A stretch of 15,869 nt of DNA. Source: Pseudomonadota bacterium. GTDB taxonomy: Bacteria > Pseudomonadota > Gammaproteobacteria > Steroidobacterales > Steroidobacteraceae. Location: assembly GCA_021808195.1 (NCBI GenBank), contig JAKBCE010000056.1, positions 1 to 15,869 of the forward strand, given 5' to 3'. The notes below the pieces were generated by a model, which was not told where the DNA came from, searched no databases, and saw only the letters and a list, made by a program, of their open reading frames with translations. Positions 14,298-15,869 of the stretch are shown here, in pieces (position 1 is the first letter of the stretch; each line of letters starts with the position of its first letter). Made by a program: the position numbers and the translations under genes.

Positions 14298-15626
14298 ATG
14301 AGCACATCCCGGTCGAACTCGAAAGCGGTCATCGCCTCGAGCTGGCAACTGCTGCTCGGCATGGGCATTCTCATGCTCGGGGCAGGTCTGCAGAGCACGG
14401 AAATCAGCCTGCGCGCGACACTCGACGGATTCACCCCGACGGTGACCGGCATCGTGATGTCCTGCTATTACCTGGGCTATCTGGCCGGCACGAGCGCTGC
14501 CCCGCGCCTGGTCCGGCGGGTCGGTCACATCCGGGTGTTTGCCGCCATGGCGGCCCTCGCCTCGGTCGCGATCCTGCTGCAAGGCATCTTCGTGCAGCCG
14601 CTGAGTTGGGCGCTGCTGCGTGGGGCCTCCGGACTGTGTTTCGCAGCGATTTACGTCGTCGCCGAGAGCTGGCTGAACGACCGCTCCGATCGGCTGACGC
14701 GCGGCACGCTGCTCGCCATCTACATGGTGGTGCTGTACATCGGACTCGGCAGCGCACAGTTCCTGCTGATCCCCGCCGATCCGCGCACCGCTGTGCCGTT
14801 CATGCTGGCCGCAGTGATGATTTCCGTCGCCATGGTACCGATCGTGTTGGCCGCGCATCGCGCCCCGGAAATTGCCCTGCCACGTAAGGTCAGCTACCGC
14901 GAGCTGTATCGCAACTCCCCGCTCGGTGTGGTCGGTGTAACGGTGGCTGGCATGGTCACCTCGAGCGTGTACTCGATGGGACCGGTCTATGCGCAACGCA
15001 GCGGGCTTGATACCTCGGGCGTAGCCACGTTCATGGGCGTCAGCATTCTGGCAGCGGTCATCGGGCAGTACCCGGTGGGACGGCTCTCCGACCGCATAGA
15101 CCGGCGGACCGTGATCGCGGCAGCCAGCGGCATCGCCAGCCTCACCGCGCTGGTACTGGTGATCTTCGAGCGGATGCCGCGCCTCATTTTTTTCCCCCTG
15201 ACGGCGCTGTTCAGCAGCATGGCTTTCACGCTCTATTCGCTAAGTGTTTCGCACGTGAATGACCAGCTCGAGCCGCAGCAGATGGTCGCCGCGAGCGGCG
15301 CACTGCTGCGACTGAACGGCCTCGGGGCCGCCTTCAGCCCAATTCTCCTCGGCGCGCTCATTGGCCGATTCGGGCCGCCGGCGTACTTCGGCACGCTCGT
15401 CGGCCTGACCTGCGCATTGACGGGATTCGACCTCTGGCGCAAACGCCACGTCGAGCCGGTGCCGGCAGACCTGAAGGGCTCTTACATTCCAGCGAGCCCG
15501 CAAGGCACGGCCACCCAAATCGTGACCGGAGCACAAACTCCCCGGCCGGGACAGGCCGAAACGACAGCCGGCAGCCCGCCCGGCGGGCCGCAAGCGGCAG
15601 CGCAAATGCCCACCACCTCACGGTAA
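14298..15626 (+). CDS. MFS transporter, YcaD-like
   Basis: A 442-residue inner-membrane carrier with about 12 hydrophobic helices. The N-terminal half has MSCYYLGYLAGTSAAPRLV and RRVGHIRVFAAM, and a helix-5 region AAIYVVAESWLNDRSDR, which matches the YcaD-type branch of MFS. The loop motif GQYPVGRLSDRIDRRTVIA lies in the second half. The C-terminal ~55 residues after the last helix are Pro/Gly/Ala/Thr/Gln-rich and probably disordered. The start chosen is ATG 14298. An AGGTGG lies about 13 nt upstream, a slightly long spacing. The frame is open for 51 more codons, but those are Arg-rich and unlike the family. It sits between the methyltransferase and the putative corrinoid protein, so it could import the methylated substrate or export the demethylated product. 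Confidence 0.9.
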   Translation: MSTSRSNSKAVIASSWQLLLGMGILMLGAGLQSTEISLRATLDGFTPTVTGIVMSCYYLGYLAGTSAAPRLVRRVGHIRVFAAMAALASVAILLQGIFVQPLSWALLRGASGLCFAAIYVVAESWLNDRSDRLTRGTLLAIYMVVLYIGLGSAQFLLIPADPRTAVPFMLAAVMISVAMVPIVLAAHRAPEIALPRKVSYRELYRNSPLGVVGVTVAGMVTSSVYSMGPVYAQRSGLDTSGVATFMGVSILAAVIGQYPVGRLSDRIDRRTVIAAASGIASLTALVLVIFERMPRLIFFPLTALFSSMAFTLYSLSVSHVNDQLEPQQMVAASGALLRLNGLGAAFSPILLGALIGRFGPPAYFGTLVGLTCALTGFDLWRKRHVEPVPADLKGSYIPASPQGTATQIVTGAQTPRPGQAETTAGSPPGGPQAAAQMPTTSR

Positions 15627-15736
15627 AGCGCAATGAGACAGCTCATGTCGCCTTTGGGCACGTTGCCGTCGGAATTCAACTATCCGATCCACAGCGGTTC
15701 ATTACCCTCTCAACACACAGGTTTTCGGGGGCCAGC

Positions 15737-15869
15737 ATGACAGACGAGAGTGATTTCAATCTTCGGGATCTGAACGATCAGGAGCTGACCGAGCAGGTTC
15801 ACGATGACCTGTACAACGGTCTGAGGGACGAGGTGGTGGAAGCCACCCATATCTTCCTCGAGCGCGGCT
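15737..15869 (+). CDS. Probable corrinoid (B12-binding) protein, N-terminal part cut by window edge
   Basis: 44 codons are visible. They translate to an acidic stretch starting MTDESDFNLRDLNDQELTEQ and continuing with HDDLYNGLRDEVVEATHIFLERG. This pattern (DL-D-EL, then DDLY-GL-EE---T--LL-RG) is what I remember from proteobacterial corrinoid proteins encoded beside MttB homologues. In those proteins it precedes the helical cap and the B12-binding DxHxxG domain. That diagnostic motif lies beyond the window, so the call rests on the N-terminus plus context. The protein would carry the methyl group between the MttB-like enzyme and a folate methyltransferase in the cytoplasm. A gggg run 5-9 nt upstream of the ATG may serve as ribosome site. 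The 110 bp between the MFS stop and this start contain no recognisable terminator. Confidence 0.68.
   Translation, partial: MTDESDFNLRDLNDQELTEQVHDDLYNGLRDEVVEATHIFLERG

Overview
The window is GC-rich, gene-dense bacterial DNA. It has no rRNA, tRNA, CRISPR array or insertion sequence that I can recognise. A large TonB-dependent receptor with a Sec signal peptide shows a Gram-negative host. The gene content (malate synthase A, LysR regulator, GMC oxidoreductase, Spinster-type MFS, TonB receptor) and base composition fit a proteobacterium. A gammaproteobacterium of the Steroidobacter/Nevskia kind is my guess, without a marker gene to settle it.

Layout. 1-175 (-): 5' end of malate synthase A, cut by the window edge. 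348-4949 (-): apparent operon read leftwards, with a LysR regulator, then a dimethylglycine/sarcosine dehydrogenase-type flavoprotein fused to a GcvT folate domain (joined to lysR by an ATGA overlap), then an enolase-superfamily sugar-acid-dehydratase-like enzyme. 5229-6371 (+): a second, different enolase-superfamily enzyme, divergent from lysR. 6431-6459: strong hairpin between convergent genes. 6481-9159 (-): TonB-dependent receptor. 9467-12472 (+): GMC oxidoreductase followed 27 nt later by a Spinster-type MFS transporter. 12493-14022 (-): MttB-family (trimethylamine/betaine-type) methyltransferase. 14298-15626 (+): YcaD-like MFS transporter. 15737-end (+): start of a small acidic protein that resembles the cap region of MttB-partner corrinoid proteins.

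How the parts may work together (inference). A non-pyrrolysine MttB homologue next to a probable corrinoid protein suggests corrinoid-dependent removal of a methyl group, probably from a quaternary or tertiary amine. A dimethylglycine-dehydrogenase-like enzyme would pass further N-methyl groups to tetrahydrofolate. The TonB receptor and two MFS carriers would handle uptake or efflux. The GMC oxidoreductase (choline-dehydrogenase family) and the two enolase-superfamily enzymes would act on the hydroxylated or acid part of the molecule. The substrate is unknown. The rest of the corrinoid protein, and any folate methyltransferase or reductive activase, would lie beyond position 15869.

The most unusual points are the combination itself, the first enolase-superfamily enzyme lacking the usual first metal-ligand Asp and the dyad Asp, and the translational coupling of lysR to the flavoprotein. 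Three intergenic regions between divergent genes (4950-5228, 9160-9466, 14023-14297) hold AT-rich tracts and small dyads that are candidate regulatory DNA.
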